Part shown: one piece after another, positions 1-10,688 of the stretch
Layout of the letters: every line of letters begins with the position of its first letter
How positions within the stretch are numbered: the first letter of the stretch is position 1
Assembly (NCBI GenBank): GCA_036873755.1
Contig: JAVTVY010037242.1
Coordinates: forward strand, 62,001 to 126,000
DNA from: Hanleya hanleyi
Lineage: Eukaryota; Mollusca; Polyplacophora; Lepidopleurida; Hanleyidae
Direction: 5' to 3'
Length of the DNA stretch: 64,000 nucleotides
The notes under the pieces: model-generated
What the model was told of the DNA's origin: nothing
Databases searched by the model: none
The model's input: the letters and a program-made list of their open reading frames with translations, nothing else
Translations under genes and position numbers: made by a program

Positions 1-461
1 CAAAAGGCCCCCAAACAAATATTCTAAATGAAACCATGACAGGAGTATGATTTATGAGAGTAAAACCTATAGTTACTTCCCTTTGTATTGGAAGAGTTGA
101 AAACTAGAGATTTACATTACTTTAACACTATCACAGCCATGATACGACAAGGGAGGTGATCTACTCAATATACATTTTGAGTTACTTCCTCTTGTGTGGG
201 AACCCTTGGCCTCGGCAAATATTGTTTTTCTCTAGTACATAAAATATATTTACCTCATTGGGATCATATAATTGTATAATATTGTATGATTGTGCTATTG
301 ATCTGTAAACAATAAATATATTTGATCTGAAAGATATGGCAAACTTGACATATATTCACATTTTCTGGATCATGGGATATAACACATTAACACTTCACCA
401 ATGAAAATATAATTGCCACATAAAGAAGTGTTTATTGGACACTGCAGCCTTTTGTACATAC

Positions 462-2944
462 CTGTTTCTGCCAATTTCTTTCTTTGAGAATCGACAAGAT
501 GTCCCTTTCAGCCCTCTTCTCGCTAGTTACTTTGCTTTTCTTGTTTGTCTTTCTTGGACTTTCATTCTAAATATACAAAATGAATTCATTAAAGATAACA
601 GTGAGGAGTTAATAATCTAGCATACGTAATGCATATCTGCATTCTGTGTTTTTTTAATTATGGAAAATAACTGTCACAATAATTTTTTTAAATGCTCATT
701 TATTGCGACAGAATACTTGATATAATAGAACAAAATGTATGCTAGAAACAATCAGTTATAGCCATATCACACCTTGTTACAATTCTGGAGCCGCAGAGCA
801 CATTTGAAAGTGAGGGGCCTGAACTCTATACCGGTCAAGTTAAATGTTGGACTGCTCCCCCCCCCCCACCAGCTCCGCAGCCCCTGAAATACAAGGAGAA
901 AATCAAACATACAGACAGTTATCCAGTTCCGCAATCAAAATTCTTCTGAGGTGTGTTGTGGCGAATACACATCCATTGAAGGAAAGTTACATATCCTTAA
1001 CTTAACTTGAGCTGATTTTTCACTTGAGCACTATAGAATTACCTCATCTTCGGAACTGGAGGATTGTCTCGTGGATATCGTTCGTTTGCCTCTCTGTTCT
1101 CTTCCCAGCCTACCAAGGGATTTCCTAATGTCGGGTATATTCTCTCCATCCAGAAGTCTGTCCAGTATGGACTTCAGCTCGGGACGCTTGTCTGAAATAG
1201 TGAAATATCACATAACTTAATGTTAACAACATTCATGCTATGAATCAAATTGTTTACAGGAGCCATGGAGCACATTTGAAAAGGGGAACGGGGACTGAAT
1301 TCTATACCAGCCATGTTAAATGTCGAACCGGAGCTATCTAAGATAGGACTTATAACACTGCGGCCCCAAAAAGTGGAGGGGCCAGCACCCCCCCCCCCAC
1401 CCATTACATTTTCCTGTTGCTCAGCATTAAAGCAAGGTGGCCATTCAAAAAATATATTTATACCATAGAAAAATACTATTCTCATATTTCCAAAATGACC
1501 AGGAATATACATATTTTGTTTTCAGTAATTATTATAATTTATATGAACTAAAATGAATTTTATCATTGTGAGTTCTGTTCACTTACTGACTTTTTGACAT
1601 CTCACAGCCCAGACTGGTGAACAGCTAATTAATGATCAAGAAAAAAATATATTTATACCATAGAAAAATACTATTTCCATTTACAGTAAGTTATTATGTG
1701 ACAAACATTCAATTATTTGAAAAATAGGATATTTTTTGTGCAAACTATGCTTTTAAAATTTAATTCGACACTTATGACCTACCGACATAACCAATCTTCC
1801 AATAAACTTACCCGCGATCCTTATTCCGGATTTTCGGAATCTTCTGAAGTCCGTCTCCAAATCCGAGTTTTTATCTCGCTTCACTAATCCGTTTTACGGC
1901 AGATTCAGCTGAAAATGTTCTCATTTTCAATCGGTTTTTTTCAGCGAACCCTTTTACGGAAAACGGTAGAAGGTACATGCATATATTTTATATCATTTTA
2001 TTCGTATAAAAGTAGAGCATTCCGGAAACCTAAAAGTATTTCAGTCAGTTCACGCAATAATTTTCCGGACAAGAAAAACCGCGTGTCGGTCGGTCCAGAA
2101 AAAATTTCAGCGAAGTCGACACGATTTTTTCAGTTGATATCTATCTCAAAAATATAAAATAAACTGTCATCAAACTATATATTTTTGAAAAGAGAATCTC
2201 TTCAGCTACTCCGGAAACTTTACAATGTCAGAATCGAACCAGTATTAAGCGAGCTATCAACAAATAACCTACCGAGTTTCCGTTTTTTCAGTCGAATTCA
2301 AAAAATTTCAGTCGATTATCTGATCCCAATATATGATAAACAACAACAAAAAATATATTGTAAACAAAAATGAGATATCGAGTGATACATTTAACATAAA
2401 TAAGACTCGGAATAATTACATAATTTTATTTATTACAGTACTTACCACTGAATCTCAAAACTTTGGCTGGAACAACTATAATTTGTATTGCGCTGTGCTC
2501 AGGTGCTAGCTTGCATGCAATGGTGGCATAGTTCAGTCAACTTATTCGTGGACGGTTATCGAGATACTTGATGTCGAACCAGTGTCTTTTTTGGAGGCGG
2601 TTGGACTTTTCAGCTTTTTAAAATTGATAATTACAAGGCGAAAAAACGAAGCAAGCCAGGACTTCATTGTTGAATGACTTCATGGGAGCTTTGAGATGTC
2701 TCTGTTGTTGTTGTTGGTGTTGTTGTTAATCTTGGACCCTTCAAACTTTGACTCGACGCCGTGCTCCTCAACGGGAGACTCGAGCAACGAGTGTCAACAA
2801 TTTGCCGAGTTAGGAGCCCTAAATTAATGCTAGAATCTCACTCCGCGAACAATAATCCCCCATTCTGTCGTTCGACAGAGAACTGCATGGAGTAGCTTGT
2901 CCCATTTCAGTATGCTTTCATACCTGTCGCAGACCTTCCGCCAT
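462..2944 (-). CDS. 5' exons of an unrecognised multi-exon gene
   Basis: Four exons can be chained on the minus strand. Exon 1 is 2944-2924: it starts with ATG in the context CATGGCGG, encodes MAEGLRQ and ends at the donor CAG|GTATGA. Exon 2 is 2509-2446 (alternative acceptor at 2497) and ends AGTG|GTAAGT. Exon 3 is 1191-1043, has acceptor TTTCAG and ends GAG|GTAATT. Exon 4 is 566-462, has acceptor ATATTTAG and ends CAG|GTATGT. Phases fit across all three junctions (0, 1, 0) and every exon is open only in the joined frame. The predicted chain is about 113 residues: a short hydrophobic beta-like stretch in exon 2, a charged helical segment in exon 3 (KSILDRLLDGENIPDIRKSL), a Ser/Glu/Asp tail, then a Lys/Arg-rich exon 4. 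No family is recognised. The gene should continue to the left of position 1; no next exon could be fixed in 1-460. Exon 2 has a poor pyrimidine tract and is the least certain. Confidence 0.62.
787..893 (+). repeat. dispersed repeat family R1, copy 1
   Basis: This block contains GAGCACATTTGAAA, then a TATACCGG...GTTAAATGTTGGACTG core, and ends in a C-tract with CAGCCCCTGAAA. The same order of motifs recurs at 1259-1411 and 52671-52765. It is an unclassified short interspersed repeat lying in an intron of the minus-strand gene. Confidence 0.6.
1259..1411 (+). repeat. dispersed repeat family R1, copy 2
   Basis: This copy shares GAGCACATTTGAAA, CCATGTTAAATGT and GCTATCTAAGATAGGACTT with the copy at 52671-52765, and the first half with the copy at 787-893. 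It has a C11-type tract near 1388-1399. It lies between exons 2 and 3 of the minus-strand gene. Confidence 0.6.
1447..1675 (+). repeat. 34-bp direct repeat, 161-bp spacer
   Basis: An identical AT-rich 34-mer beginning AAAAAATATATTTATACC occurs at 1447-1480 and 1642-1675. Its length and identity make chance unlikely. It could be the footprint of a local duplication or of an inserted AT-rich element; no terminal structure was seen. Confidence 0.6.
2703..2728 (+). repeat. TTG/GTT trinucleotide microsatellite
   Basis: About eight GTT units, interrupted once (GGTGTT). A simple repeat in the intron region between exons 1 and 2 of the minus-strand gene. Confidence 0.8.
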
Positions 2945-4438
2945 GATTGTTGTAGGAGAAGCCTCGTTTTCGATCTCACTCTTGACGGAATCGATCAGCC
3001 ATTCGGAAAAAACGGAAATCAACGAAGTATAGAAACAAATCGGGAGATGCACAAGTGCAGTCACGTGGTACATTTTGGGTGAGTTCCAGCCGGCGGCATT
3101 TGGGAATATGATACATATGTCCTGTAAGTTTGGAATTAATTGCCCTGTTGTTATAGTTATGTGAATTTTGTACTCTGTCAGACGCTTGTACACATAAAGA
3201 ATTATCTTATCTTATCTTATGGGACGTAACATAACATTGAAGTCAATGGGAATTATTTTTAAAACGTAGTTTTGCAGTTTGATTCTGGTAGATAATATTT
3301 CAGAACTACATTAGCTTTCGAGCAACTTGTATAATTTTCACTCATATGGAACAGACGCTGTCAACGAAAAACTAGCATGCTCCATGCAAATCTCACGACG
3401 TCAAACGACCGGAACTCACCCAGCAGGTCATGTGATCGACACATGAGAAAGAGGCGAATAGCCTGACTGATCACCGCAGATAAACACAAAATAAAATAGA
3501 GAATTCCGGCGACGTAATGTCAGATTGACTAGTGTATGTGTTGTTGTTGTCTGACAAGTCGAAATCCGACGAAGGATTTATTCGGCAACTTGAACTACTG
3601 AACTGACAAATACTTTTGATAAAAATACTCTTGTATTAAAGTTGAGAATTCCGTATTCGCTTGAGTCAAATTTTAAGGAAAAATCGTATAAAGCTTTGAA
3701 GCACATGTTGACTGTCAGCTATCCGCACATTTCCCTTTTCTATTCGCCAGGCAGCTAGTTTTGCCGAATATATGCATATTTTAGGGATATTCAAAACTAT
3801 ATTTTATTCATCAGCACAGTGGCTAGTAAGATTTTCATCACTTTTCTCCCTGACAGCTACACAAATCTTGTCTTTCAAAACGCAATTTTGTCATGCGGTA
3901 CTGAACCGTATGCACAGCATGCTAAGTCGGCAGCCAGTCTATTCGTGATACGTCTTCTCATCGAAGCAAGGCCAACGCCGTAGCTCTGCAGGGTCAAAGT
4001 TTGCGGAGTTGAATTTCTATTTCCGGGAACTACGGGGAGACTCTATCCTTGTTTATAATCCCCATAATTAATGCAGGGATCACAATTAAACATGTTATAA
4101 GCCTCACTGATTCCAGCCAGGAAAATAAGAATGTCTTTTGTTCTAGGCCAAGCGTTCATCAGAGTACCGAATATATAACTGTTCAGAGGTCAACATTTCT
4201 CTCCTGCCTCACACCATGCTATTGGCATGCTTATACAAATTACAATCAGTACATTTGGTAGACATCATTTGTTTACCTTTACCGGTTTCTAAGCCATTCT
4301 GTCAGCCATTCAACTTTATTCACAGGCATATAACTTTGCACCCATTCATTTATTTGTCGTAAATTGAAATCCTTCCAATTGTATTTTTTTGTCACTAACA
4401 ACATTACGCCAAAAAATCGAGGAAATAATATTTTGGTT
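2945..4438. other. intergenic region upstream of minus-strand gene
   Basis: No coding region is supported here. It should hold the 5'UTR and promoter of the gene starting at 2944, but no TATA box stands out. A short ATCTT microsatellite lies at about 3203-3219. The rest is ordinary AT-rich sequence. Confidence 0.5.
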
Positions 4439-4439
4439 A

Positions 4440-4700
4440 ACTATGGTATATTGTACCATGGTTGTTATGTACCATGCTATTACTATTGTTCAAAGTGGTT
4501 AACCATGGTATATTGAACCATGGTTCATCTGTACCATGGTATTACGATAGTTGAACAGAGTAACCATGGTACATTGAACCATGGTACATCTGTACCATGG
4601 TAGTACCATGTAAACCATATGCACCATGTTATTACCATGACAACCATGGTATTACCGTGGTTACCATGGTTCAATCTGTTGTAAACCATGGTATTTTTTA
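4440..4700. repeat. CCATGG/ACCATGGT palindromic short-repeat array
   Basis: About ten CCATGG or ACCATG cores occur at irregular 15-35-bp spacing (for example AACCATGGTATATTG and TGTACCATGGTA). Because the core is self-complementary, the array can fold on itself in many registers. The open frame on the minus strand across it is a by-product of the repeat and is not a gene. Confidence 0.8.
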
Positions 4701-4798
4701 TAAGGGCTGGCAATTAAAATTGCATTTTTCTTAACTTGAAATTTGAAATTTAGAAATTGAAGTAAATTCAAAAAATATCAATTTGTAGTTGGTAATAT

Positions 4799-5537
4799 TA
4801 TAACAGAGCCATAAGACATGTACATGTAAATTTGTAAAGTGAACATGTACCTCAATTATATTTCATTACTATTTAATATTTGTTTGTTATGTAACACATG
4901 TTGGAATTAGGATTTAGGGGTTTGAGTATTGATTGTAATAGGATGTTTTGATAACAGTTGACATTTAATTAGTGTTGTTAGACCATTTCTGACCAGCTGG
5001 TGCAAAGACAGGAGCCAGGTGTCAATTGTAGTCAGACTGTCATTTTAGTCTCAGATAATCCTTGTTGTTATTAGGTAAGAGTCCCTACTGTTAATTGAGA
5101 TGTCATACTGAATGAACAGGATAGCTGGCAGACATGACAGGACGTTAGGATTACTTGAACAATTGTTGAAAGTGTGTTATGATTGTTAAGAATGTCTACC
5201 TGTGGATTTCACTAAAACTATAATGTATATAAATATGTATGCAGTAGGAAACCAAGTCAGTTCATTTTTAGAATTCATCTTGGCATGCGACTTTGCAGCG
5301 CCAAGGCAGTTCGTGTATGTAAGTTATATAGGTAACACTTGTAAATGTAGGTTGCTATATGTACTAACATATAGTTTCTGTAATAACTGGAAGTGCTGTA
5401 TAATTGTGTAAATTGGAATTAATATTACGTCAAGGTTAAATAATTAGAATAGGGTAAATAAAGCTAGGTTGTGTTATATTTAACATGGACTACGAGTTAC
5501 TTATTAATGTGATAACCAGTGAGCCAACCTGGTTATA
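4799..5537 (+). repeat. 5' LTR
   Basis: 739 bp, starting TATAACAGAGCC and ending AACCTGGTTATA. The ends form a short inverted repeat TATAAC/GTTATA. It is nearly identical to 11893-12631; differences seen are G/A at 4839, G/A near 5258 and T/C near 5266. An AATAAA-like TAAATAAAG lies at about 5455. The small open frame inside (5202-5411) is present in both LTRs and has no supported function. Confidence 0.95.
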
Positions 5538-5885
5538 GATAGTGGAGAATCCCGGCCTGTAATCTTCTTAGATTGACAGACTTTCCCAGTACAAACTGCT
5601 CTTAGCTCCCCAAACTAAGAGATTTCATATCGGAATATATATGATGACATTGGAATATTCAACGAACGGTGAACACCCAAAGGAAAAACAACAGAAGAAT
5701 GATTAGACGAAGATGAAATAATTCAAGCCGCCTTTGATGACTGACAGAACCAGCTAAGGAGCCTGAGTACCAAGAAAGAGTGACAAACACCAAGAGTAAG
5801 TATAATCGCCATATGATTTACTAACTAGCTTGTTTTATCTATCTTGTCTTGGAAATTCAAAACTGATTTAACCTTAAACAGTAAA
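5538..5885 (+). other. retroelement leader: primer-site region and possible intron
   Basis: The sequence right after the LTR is GATAGTGGAGAATCCCGGCC, where a tRNA primer-binding site is expected. A TGG start lies 5 bp in, but I could not match a specific tRNA 3' end. A strong donor-like GTAAGT is at 5796-5801, and an acceptor-like TTAAACAG ends at 5881, five bases before the pol ATG at 5886. An 86-bp intron is therefore possible. No gag-sized ORF fits; only a 21-codon ORF at 5641 is seen. Confidence 0.5.
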
Positions 5886-8800
5886 ATGGCCAGCTGGAAG
5901 TGCAACAAACACAACTGTCAAAAAGTTGGTAGAGCTTACAATAGCATACATTGTCAAGTGAGACCTACCATTTCTCTCACAACACCCCTTGAGAAAAGCT
6001 CAGTGCATATCAAGGTTGGCAAGTTAAAAACACATGCTTTAGTCGACACAGGGGCAAGCATCTCTTGCATTTCACAAAGGTGTTTGCAGAAAGCCTACCC
6101 AAATGCAGTCGTTAATACATGTAATTTACGAGCCATTACAGGTGTTTGTGGTGAAGTTCATTCTGTGTTAGGTGTAGTGAATCTACCAATTCAATTTGAA
6201 GATCTTGAAGAGCTCAATGGAGAATTTTATGTATTTAAAACATTACACAAAGATGTAATTTTAGGAGAGGATTTCCTAAGGAAATATGATGCAAACATTG
6301 ATTTTAAAAGGAACAAACTATTGCTTTGCAATGGTCAGTTTAACATTTCCATGGCGACTGAAACAAACAACAAAACATATGGACATAAAGAATCTGGGAG
6401 TGCTAAAACAACAGACATTATTCTGGTTAAACCAAAGCGTGAAATAAATTTTCCTGTATATGTACCTGAAGCAGGTGATGGAAATTTGATCTTATTGGAA
6501 CCAATAGAGTCACTTTCAGCAAAATATAGCATTGCAGGTGCGCGCACTGTCGCAAAAGTTAAAATCAAAATGGCTATTTACAAAGTAATGAACCCATCCA
6601 ACCTTCCTGTCTATATCGAGAAGCATGCAACAATTGCCACATTTCACGTAGTTACACCAGACACTATTACAGCAATGAAACAAGAGAATACGTCAAACAA
6701 CTCCGCTGATGTAAATTTCATGGAAGGAGACACGAAAAGTGATGCTTACTACGCTAACCTAGCACGAGACCTAGGAATAACACTAGACGATTCCATACTT
6801 ACACCGGAACAAAAGGATTCATTTTTAGCATTTCTTGGTCGTAACCGTGATGTTTTTGCCAAAGATATGAGTGAATTAGGCAAAGCTAGTGCTCATTATC
6901 ACAGAATTTTCACTAAAACGGAAAAACCAATTTATTCACGTCCTTATCGACAAAGTCCCCAGACAAAACAGCGGTGTGATGAATTAGTGAAAGAAATGCT
7001 GGAAAATAACATAGTTGAACCATCACTATCTGAATGGTCATCCCCTGTAGTGCTTGTGAAAAAGAAAAATGGAAAATATAGATTTGCGGTAGACTATCGC
7101 AAGCTGAATGCGATCACAGAACCGATTTCTTTTCCCATCCCATTGTTATCAGATGCTATCGACTCTGTAGCACAGGCAAAGTCTAAAATATTTTCTGTTC
7201 TTGACCTGGCAAGTGGTTTTTGGCAAATTCCACTACATGAAGACACGAAACCAAAAACCGCATTTACGACGGATCAGGGAAGGTTCCAATTCCGAGTTCT
7301 CCCGTTTGGAATGAGAAATTCGCCCGCCAGCTTCTGTCTCATGATGTCACAGGTCCTTGCCGGCCTTACTTATCTTCACACCCTATGCTATTTAGATGAT
7401 ATTTTATGTCATTCAAACACATTGGATGAACATATGGTCCATCTTGGACAAATTTTCTCTCGCTTACGGGAAGCAAATCTTAAATTACAACCGCCAAAAT
7501 GCGCATTTGCACAACGACAAGTTCCGTATCTAGGACATGTGCTAAGTGATCAAGGTATTCATGTGGATGAAGCCAAAGTTCATGCTGTTAAGTCATTTCC
7601 CAGACCAAAATCACAGAAAGAGGTTCGAAGTTTCCTAGGATTATGCAATTACTATCGCAAATTTGTACAAAATTATGCTTCAATAGCATCCCCCATGAAT
7701 CAACTTCTTCAGAAAGATGTTAAATTCAAATGGACCGATGACACTGAAAATTCATTCAAAAGACTCAAACAAGAACTTGTCACAGCCCCGATATTAGCAT
7801 ATCCAGATTTCCAAAAAGAATTCATTATTTCAACAGATGCGTCTGATAGTGCAATAGGATATGTTTTAGGACAAAAAGATGAAAAAGGCAATGAACATGC
7901 TATAGCCTTTGGCGGACGATCCCTGCGCGGTAGTGAAAAGACCTGGCATATCTCAGAGAAAGAAGGTCTTGGACTAGTCGAGTCAGTTCGTGCCTTTCGT
8001 CCATACATCGCAAATGCTCACTTTCGTGTTTTCACTGACCACATTGCCCTCACTTGGTTAAACAACATAAAAGCTAACAAAGGTAGACTAGGCAGGTGGG
8101 CTCTCGAGCTTCAAGAGTACAATTTCACAATTCAGTACAAGCCAGGAGCTAAAAATGGAAATGCTGATGGGTTGTCTAGAAGAGAATATGAAGCAACCAC
8201 AACTGAAAGTACAGAAGAAACCATTGTGAGTAGTATAGAAACCACATATTTATCCAATACAGAGAATCAGAATGAGCCAATTGAGGCAACTCTAACATAT
8301 AGGGAACCGAAACATGCTCATTTAGCAACTATATGTCCAAAAGATACAATTGTTGTGGCACAAGTCAATACTGAAATTGTAATTTCAAATCCATTTCTGG
8401 AGGGCATACAGCGTGAGTGTCCTGACTTAGCCCCGATCTTTGCCTACAAAGAAAATGGTGATCTTCCGGATGATCCAAAACAGAGTCGTCGCTTAGTTGC
8501 TGAAGCATATCATTATGTGATTGAGGACAGAATTCTGTATCATTTCTTTAATACAAAAAATAAAAAGGCTGCCGATTCTTATACCAAACAGATAGCTGTT
8601 CCTAGAGGTAATCGCAAAGATATACTCCAAGCCTATCATGATTCAGTGCTAGGAGGTTGCCACCAAGGTCAAGAAAGAATGTATGCTGCTATAAGATCCA
8701 AATATCATTTGGATAAAATGTACACAGATGTGTGCACCTATGTACGTACATGCACGACATGTCAACAGATCAAAACAAATGTTCATGATAAGCCTGCACC

Positions 8801-10688
8801 ACTTAAACCCTTGCCATATGAACGTGCTTTCTCGCGGCTTCATATTGACATACTCGGCCCACTTCCAAAAACTCCGGATGGTTCCAAATATCTACTCCTT
8901 GTAGTGGATTCTTACAGCAAATGGCCAGAATGTTTTCCTATGAAAACCCAGGAAGCCACTGAAGTTGCATCCATTTTATACCGGGAGATTCTCACACGTT
9001 ATGGGTCACCAGACAAATTAGTCAGCGATCGCGGTGCTCAATTCATGTCCAAACTCATAGCAGCCATGACAGAATTATTCAACATCAAACATGCTAAAAC
9101 TAGTTCATATCATCCTGCAACAAATGCTACATGTGAAAGAATGAATCGCGTCATTGAGCAGGGTCTAAGAGCCTACATCAAGGAAGATCAAACTGATTGG
9201 CCAGATCATATACCAGGTATTATGATGGCATACCGCATGACCCCAGCCACTCAATCAACTGGCTTATCTCCTTATCAAATGCTGTTTGGTAGACAGATGA
9301 GAACACCAATAGATACCTCTCTAATTCCAAAAGAAACACTGTCAAAGGATCATAGAACATACTTGTCAAAAATTCTAGACAATCTGGCTGAGTATAGGAA
9401 AATTGCAGATGAAAATTTGAAAAAAGCCCAAACAAAATACAAAACTTATTATGATAGAAGAACAAAGGAACCAACATTCGAACCAGCACAAAAGGTATGG
9501 TTATATTGTACGAAAAAGACTGTGGGCCGATCTCCCAAACTAACAAAAAAGTGGCAAGGACCATATTATGTTGTATTGGTTGGACAAAACTACACATACA
9601 AATTGCGCAAATGTAGTGACGATAAAGAAGTGAAATCGATGATTCATGCAAACCGTCTCAAAAAGTTTCATGACCCAGCAGACAGGCCAAACTATGAGCC
9701 TGAAAATTTACCACAAACAAATGATGATCTCAATCCAGAAGAAATAGAGTCAGAAAATGATGAAAACGAGACAAATACCAATGACAAACGGAACAATGAA
9801 ACAAAGGAACCAAAAGAGCATCATGTGCCAAAAACAAAAGCAGCACTTAGAAACAATGAACAGGCAAAAACAAGAGTAACACCCAAAACTATTCAACATC
9901 CTAAAGATACCGGTACAATCCCAAGCTCAAGTACAAATCAAGATCCAAACTCGGTAACAACACCAAACAAATTCCTAGTGACTGAAATTGACAAAATTCT
10001 AGCATCAAAACGTTACAATGGACGAATGTGCTACAGGATTAAATGGGTAGACAACACTAGAGGCTCCACCTGGGAGCATGATACGAGTCTCCCAGATGAG
10101 CTGCGTCGACAATATCATGCCGACAAAACATTGTCTGGCAAGAAAAGGCGCAAACCTTTAGGCCAAAATAAGTTTTTCATGAAGAAATCTGAACAAACTG
10201 TGGCCTGTATTAACTCCGATCGAAGTGAGTCTATGTCCAAACAGCAACCCATGATAGATATTAAAAGTGTAAAAATAGAAAATATTCGGAAAATCAAGTT
10301 CATTGATGGCATGTATTATGTGAAAGTGTTATACAAAACGAAGGAACAGGTGTGTGGCGCAGCCTGGTTCCCACTTAATCGGATACCCCAAAACAAAATC
10401 CATCACTTAATTGTACATGTACGACAGGTGACTTATCAGACAGAAAAAGAATGGTATGAGGAAAATCCCTTCGATCGCAAATTAGTTCAACAACGAACTT
10501 CAGTGCCACACTCCCTCAAGATTTTCAAATTCCAGCTTCAGATGGGAACACAATTATTCAAATCTAGAGATATGCCATATCAATGGAATCCTGTCGAAAA
10601 TATTGATCTGAATATGGTGTATGATTTTCTTGATGATTTAGAGAGACACAATACACACATTCGATTTGATAAGAGCATATATGCATAG
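5886..10688 (+). CDS. pol: gypsy-type Pol polyprotein (PR-RT-RH-IN-chromo)
   Basis: An uninterrupted ORF of 1600 residues from ATG 5886; the frame stays open 14 codons upstream but only from a TTG. Residue numbers count from 5886. The aspartic protease has DTGAS at 54-58. RT has the palm motif YLDD at 502-505 and LDLASGFWQIPL before it. RNase H begins STDAS with Asp651. Integrase has an N-terminal HHCC finger (from His918, ending CTTC), then a DDE core: Asp988 (HIDILGPL), Asp1048 (SDRGAQF) and Glu1084 (CERMNR), with D-E spacing of 35. A GPY-like module follows at about 1223-1260. An acidic/Asn-rich linker leads to a chromodomain at about 1363-1412 (EIDKILASKRYNG, RIKWVDN, STWEH). About 190 further residues carry a second chromo-like fold candidate at 1462-1524 (YYVKVLY, AAWFP). 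The enzyme would copy element RNA to cDNA and integrate it. The 1614-residue version from TTG is less likely. Gag is absent upstream. Confidence 0.95.
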   Translation: MASWKCNKHNCQKVGRAYNSIHCQVRPTISLTTPLEKSSVHIKVGKLKTHALVDTGASISCISQRCLQKAYPNAVVNTCNLRAITGVCGEVHSVLGVVNLPIQFEDLEELNGEFYVFKTLHKDVILGEDFLRKYDANIDFKRNKLLLCNGQFNISMATETNNKTYGHKESGSAKTTDIILVKPKREINFPVYVPEAGDGNLILLEPIESLSAKYSIAGARTVAKVKIKMAIYKVMNPSNLPVYIEKHATIATFHVVTPDTITAMKQENTSNNSADVNFMEGDTKSDAYYANLARDLGITLDDSILTPEQKDSFLAFLGRNRDVFAKDMSELGKASAHYHRIFTKTEKPIYSRPYRQSPQTKQRCDELVKEMLENNIVEPSLSEWSSPVVLVKKKNGKYRFAVDYRKLNAITEPISFPIPLLSDAIDSVAQAKSKIFSVLDLASGFWQIPLHEDTKPKTAFTTDQGRFQFRVLPFGMRNSPASFCLMMSQVLAGLTYLHTLCYLDDILCHSNTLDEHMVHLGQIFSRLREANLKLQPPKCAFAQRQVPYLGHVLSDQGIHVDEAKVHAVKSFPRPKSQKEVRSFLGLCNYYRKFVQNYASIASPMNQLLQKDVKFKWTDDTENSFKRLKQELVTAPILAYPDFQKEFIISTDASDSAIGYVLGQKDEKGNEHAIAFGGRSLRGSEKTWHISEKEGLGLVESVRAFRPYIANAHFRVFTDHIALTWLNNIKANKGRLGRWALELQEYNFTIQYKPGAKNGNADGLSRREYEATTTESTEETIVSSIETTYLSNTENQNEPIEATLTYREPKHAHLATICPKDTIVVAQVNTEIVISNPFLEGIQRECPDLAPIFAYKENGDLPDDPKQSRRLVAEAYHYVIEDRILYHFFNTKNKKAADSYTKQIAVPRGNRKDILQAYHDSVLGGCHQGQERMYAAIRSKYHLDKMYTDVCTYVRTCTTCQQIKTNVHDKPAPLKPLPYERAFSRLHIDILGPLPKTPDGSKYLLLVVDSYSKWPECFPMKTQEATEVASILYREILTRYGSPDKLVSDRGAQFMSKLIAAMTELFNIKHAKTSSYHPATNATCERMNRVIEQGLRAYIKEDQTDWPDHIPGIMMAYRMTPATQSTGLSPYQMLFGRQMRTPIDTSLIPKETLSKDHRTYLSKILDNLAEYRKIADENLKKAQTKYKTYYDRRTKEPTFEPAQKVWLYCTKKTVGRSPKLTKKWQGPYYVVLVGQNYTYKLRKCSDDKEVKSMIHANRLKKFHDPADRPNYEPENLPQTNDDLNPEEIESENDENETNTNDKRNNETKEPKEHHVPKTKAALRNNEQAKTRVTPKTIQHPKDTGTIPSSSTNQDPNSVTTPNKFLVTEIDKILASKRYNGRMCYRIKWVDNTRGSTWEHDTSLPDELRRQYHADKTLSGKKRRKPLGQNKFFMKKSEQTVACINSDRSESMSKQQPMIDIKSVKIENIRKIKFIDGMYYVKVLYKTKEQVCGAAWFPLNRIPQNKIHHLIVHVRQVTYQTEKEWYEENPFDRKLVQQRTSVPHSLKIFKFQLQMGTQLFKSRDMPYQWNPVENIDLNMVYDFLDDLERHNTHIRFDKSIYA

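Noticed and set aside
230..330. Fifth exon of the minus-strand gene (acceptor after TTTACAG, donor GAG|GTAAAT)
   Set aside because: Splice sites look fair but the required frame meets TGA after 12 codons. It could be a terminal exon, but support is too weak.
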